Shown: one piece after another, positions 13,227 to 15,342 of the stretch | Position numbering within the stretch: position 1 is the first letter of the stretch | How the letters are laid out: every line of letters begins with the position of its first letter | Program-made: the position numbers and the translations under genes | The notes under the pieces: generated by a model | The model's input: only the letters and a program-made list of their open reading frames with translations | What the model was told of the DNA's origin: nothing | The model's database searches: none | Origin: Corallococcus sp. CAG:1435 | GTDB taxonomy: Bacteria; Bacillota; Clostridia; Christensenellales; CAG-314 | Assembly: GCA_000433775.1 (NCBI GenBank) | Contig: HF998497.1 | Location: 67,072-82,413, forward strand | Direction: 5' to 3' | DNA length: 15,342 nucleotides

Positions 13227-14752
13227 TACACCCTGTATTTTCTGTCCAAGGCACGGTACTGCAACGCTTCGGCAACGTGCTGCGCCCTGATGTTTTCCGA
13301 ATTGTCCAAATCGGCGATGGTACGGGCAACCTTAAGAATACGGTTGTACGCCCTTGCCGAAAGGTGCAGTTTTTCAAAACTTTCCTGCAACAGTTTTTGA
13401 CTTTCACCGTCCAGTTTGCAAAACTTTTTGATGTCCGCCGACGTCATTTGCGCATTGCATCTGCGCCCACGCCCCTGCAAACGTTGCAGTTGTATGTTCC
13501 TTGCCCTGTTGACCCTTTCACGCACAGTTTGCGAACTTTCCGAAAATGCGTCGTCGTTCAACTCGTCGTAGGAAACGTTGTCCACTTCCACGTGAAGGTC
13601 TATCCTGTCCAACAGCGGACCGCTCAATTTGTTGAGATATCGGTGAATTTGCGACGGCGTACACTTACATTCCGCCGTGGCACTGCCGTAGTTACCGCAC
13701 GGACAGGGATTCATGCTGGCAATAAGCATGAAATCGGCAGGATAGGTTACCGAGGCGGCATTGCGTGAAACGGTAATTACGCCGTCTTCCAAGGGTTGAC
13801 GTAACGTTTCCAGCGTTTGTCTGCCGTACTCGGGCAACTCGTCCAAAAACAGCACGCCGTTGTGCGCCAAACTTATTTCCCCCGGTTTCACCTTGTTTCC
13901 GCCTCCCGTCAACGCCACCACCGTTGCGCTGTGGTGAGGGGTGCGGAAAGGTCGTCGATACACAAATCCGTTGGTAAGTTGTCCCGCCACACTGTGTATT
14001 TTTGCCACTTCCAACGCTTCCTCGAAGGTCATGGAAGGCATAATGGACGGCACGGCTCTTGCAAGCATTGTCTTGCCTGCGCCGGGCGGTCCTATCATTA
14101 TTATATTGTGTCCGCCGGCAACGGCAATTTCCATTGCCCGTTTGGCGGCAAACTGTCCCTTGATGTACTTGAAATCGTTGTCGGTGGGCAAAACCTGCAA
14201 ATCCTTTTCCCAACTGCGTGTTTCCACTGCAGACAACGGACGCTGTCCCGACAAAAATTCCACCGCTTCCCTCAAAGAGGCAACGGGGTAGATTTCGGCA
14301 CCCTCTATGAAAACGGCTTCCTGTGCATTGCCTTGGGGAATGACAAACACCTTTTCTCCCTGCTGTCTTGCGGAAATGAGCATGGGCAAAATGCCGTTTA
14401 CCCTTTTCACTTCGCCGTTCAACGACAACTCGCCCAGCACAACGGCGGGTTTAAGAGTCTGGTACTCCGTTTGTTTGCTTGCCGCAAGCATGCCTATTGC
14501 TATCGGCAGGTCGTACAAACTGCCTTCCTTTTTTATGTCGGCAGGGGCAAGATTTATTACCACCGAAGCCACAGGATAGTTGTATCCGCTGTTTTTAAGG
14601 GCGGAACGCACCCTTTCTTTGGATTCCTTCACGGCAGTGTCGGCAAGCCCGACAATGTCGTAGGTGGGCATACCGCTGTGCATATCCACTTCCGCCTGCA
14701 CGGGAAAGCCTTCCAACCCCTTCAAACCGTAACTTTTGACAACAGCCAACAT
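13226..14752 (-). CDS. comM: ComM/YifB-like Mg-chelatase-related AAA+ ATPase
   Basis: The protein has 508 residues, the usual length. The N-terminal half is the Lon-S5-like ChlI domain (FPVQAEVDMHSGMPTYDIVGLADTAV-type start; KKEGSLYDLPIAI at 74-86; VVLGELSLNGEVK at 104-116). The AAA+ core has Walker A GPPGAGKT (221-228), Walker B GVLFLDELPE (299-308) and the family's four cysteines Cys350, Cys352, Cys362 and Cys364 (NPCPCG...CKC). LSARAYNRILKVARTIADL (464-482) lies in the C-terminal helical domain. ComM is a helicase that helps branch migration during natural transformation; many non-competent bacteria also keep it. The start at 14752 follows AGGAGA; the frame to 14827 covers the promoter. 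It is the first gene of the long operon and is paired with dprA. Confidence 0.94.
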   Translation of the reverse strand: MLAVVKSYGLKGLEGFPVQAEVDMHSGMPTYDIVGLADTAVKESKERVRSALKNSGYNYPVASVVINLAPADIKKEGSLYDLPIAIGMLAASKQTEYQTLKPAVVLGELSLNGEVKRVNGILPMLISARQQGEKVFVIPQGNAQEAVFIEGAEIYPVASLREAVEFLSGQRPLSAVETRSWEKDLQVLPTDNDFKYIKGQFAAKRAMEIAVAGGHNIIMIGPPGAGKTMLARAVPSIMPSMTFEEALEVAKIHSVAGQLTNGFVYRRPFRTPHHSATVVALTGGGNKVKPGEISLAHNGVLFLDELPEYGRQTLETLRQPLEDGVITVSRNAASVTYPADFMLIASMNPCPCGNYGSATAECKCTPSQIHRYLNKLSGPLLDRIDLHVEVDNVSYDELNDDAFSESSQTVRERVNRARNIQLQRLQGRGRRCNAQMTSADIKKFCKLDGESQKLLQESFEKLHLSARAYNRILKVARTIADLDNSENIRAQHVAEALQYRALDRKYRV

Positions 14753-14798
14753 TGTTTTTTCTCCTGTGTGAAGCGTATTTTTGTAAAACCTACCTTTT

Positions 14799-14827
14799 AG
14801 TATAACGGCAAGGCTTAAAATAAACAA
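14799..14827 (-). promoter_or_regulatory. Promoter of the comM-dprA-topA-trmFO-hslVU-rseC operon
   Basis: TTGTTT (14822-14827) and TATACT (14799-14804) on the minus strand are 17 bases apart, with the start codon 46 nt further on. No other strong promoter was seen in the short spacers of the seven-gene run. A nearby TTGACA (14834-14839 region) lacks a matching -10. Confidence 0.75.
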
Positions 14828-14849
14828 GTGCTTTTGTCAAAATTGTAAC

Positions 14850-14876
14850 AAAAAAGCAACTCACTTGGAGTTGCTT
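14850..14876 (-). terminator. Rho-independent terminator of rplS
   Basis: AGCAACTC (14855-14862) pairs with GAGTTGCT (14868-14875), loop ACTTG, followed on the minus strand by six U. It lies 11 bases after the rplS stop and before the comM promoter. Confidence 0.88.
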
Positions 14877-14887
14877 GCTTTTGTTTG

Positions 14888-15229
14888 TCAGTTTTGTCCC
14901 TTGACTTTTGCAGCCTTACCGGTACGTTCACGCAAATAGTACAACTTTGCACGTTTGACGCTTCCCGCCTTTCTTACTACAACCACGCTTTCAATTTTGG
15001 GGCTGTGAAGAGGGAAGGATCTTTCCACGCCGATACCGGAAGAAATACGTCTTACCGTGAAGGTTTCTCTCAAACCGCCGTGCTTGCGTGCGATTACGAT
15101 GCCTTCGTAAGCCTGAATTCTTTCCTTGTTGCCTTCGATAACCTTGAAGTTTACACGCACGGTATCGCCAACGTTGAATTCCGTAACACTTCTCAAAGAC
15201 TCTGCTTCAATGCTCTTGATGATGTCCAT
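14888..15229 (-). CDS. rplS: 50S ribosomal protein L19
   Basis: The protein has 113 residues, the standard length. [55 protein letters not shown] and [18 protein letters not shown] are signature L19 segments. L19 sits at the 30S-50S interface near the 16S rRNA. The start at 15229 follows a strong GGAGGA site. It is transcribed alone from its own promoter and ends at a terminator. In Firmicutes rplS usually follows rimM and trmD; the upstream promoter at the window edge shows that here it can at least be transcribed independently. Confidence 0.98.
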   Translation of the reverse strand: MDIIKSIEAESLRSVTEFNVGDTVRVNFKVIEGNKERIQAYEGIVIARKHGGLRETFTVRRISSGIGVERSFPLHSPKIESVVVVRKAGSVKRAKLYYLRERTGKAAKVKGQN

Positions 15230-15230
15230 T

Positions 15231-15306
15231 TGACTTTTCCTCCAAAAATAATTTTGTTAACTAAGCGTTCATGCACTTGAAAAGTCAGAGGACCGCCCGA
15301 AGTCAC
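15231..15306 (-). promoter_or_regulatory. Candidate L19 autoregulatory leader
   Basis: The ~75-nt leader of rplS contains a 9-bp inverted repeat: 15279-15287 pairs with 15231-15239, the latter being GAAAAGTCA in the mRNA, right behind the GGAGG core. Pairing would hide the edge of the ribosome site and the bases before the start codon. An L19 leader family is known in low-GC Gram-positives; I match position and logic, not a covariance model. Confidence 0.5.
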
Positions 15307-15312
15307 TTGTGT

Positions 15313-15341
15313 ATTTTAGCACAACAGGCAACTTATTGCAA
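15313..15341 (-). promoter_or_regulatory. Sigma-A-type promoter of rplS
   Basis: TTGCAA (15336-15341) and TAAAAT (15313-15318) on the minus strand are 17 bases apart and lie about 85-110 nt before the rplS start. Confidence 0.75.
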
Positions 15342-15342
15342 C

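Overview
The window looks like a core chromosomal segment from a Gram-positive (Bacillota) bacterium, most likely a member of the Clostridia. The reasons are: strong AGGAGG-type ribosome sites and sigma-A-type promoters throughout; RuvX followed by a DUF1292 (YrzB-like) protein; the dprA-topA-trmFO-hslV-hslU order also known from Bacillus; an Rrf2-iscS-iscU operon; and a ribosomal L19 gene with a leader. Apart from one protease gene, one membrane-protein gene and possibly one RNA on the + strand, all genes are on the minus strand. I see no mobile element, CRISPR array, rRNA or tRNA.

Layout: 1-650 (+) is the 3' part of an HtrA-like serine protease with a C-terminal PDZ-like region. It converges on a DUF1292 protein (740-1159) and ruvX (1242-1658), with a shared bidirectional terminator between them. 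Positions 1674-2102 hold no convincing gene but do hold two interlocking 9-bp inverted repeats. The iron-sulfur operon follows, reading leftward from about 4360: iscR, iscS, iscU and an unlisted 40-residue membrane peptide gene, closed by a strong terminator. The iscR promoter carries a palindrome suited to autoregulation. Divergent from it, 4440-4610 may encode a small RNA, because a + strand terminator there has no gene of its own. Positions 4856-5449 (+) encode a membrane-anchored protein of unknown function, followed by a bidirectional terminator shared with the thioredoxin gene (5759-6070, -).

From 14752 down to 6335 runs a tightly packed seven-gene minus-strand operon: comM-like, dprA, topA, trmFO, hslV, hslU and rseC-like. 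Successive genes overlap or are at most 16 nt apart, and one clear promoter lies upstream of comM. It joins DNA uptake and processing (ComM, DprA), DNA topology (TopA), tRNA U54 methylation (TrmFO), an ATP-dependent protease (HslUV) and a membrane redox-type protein (RseC). Compared with the Bacillus order as I know it, xerC (between trmFO and hslV) and codY (after hslU) are absent, and rseC sits in the codY position. At the right edge lies rplS (14888-15229) with its own promoter, terminator and a leader that can pair with the ribosome-binding region.

Most of the window is housekeeping. I do not see an obvious new multi-gene system. The items most worth a second look are the candidate RNAs, the small isc-linked peptide, the Cys/His-rich DUF1292 protein and a 7-residue tandem duplication in the protease.
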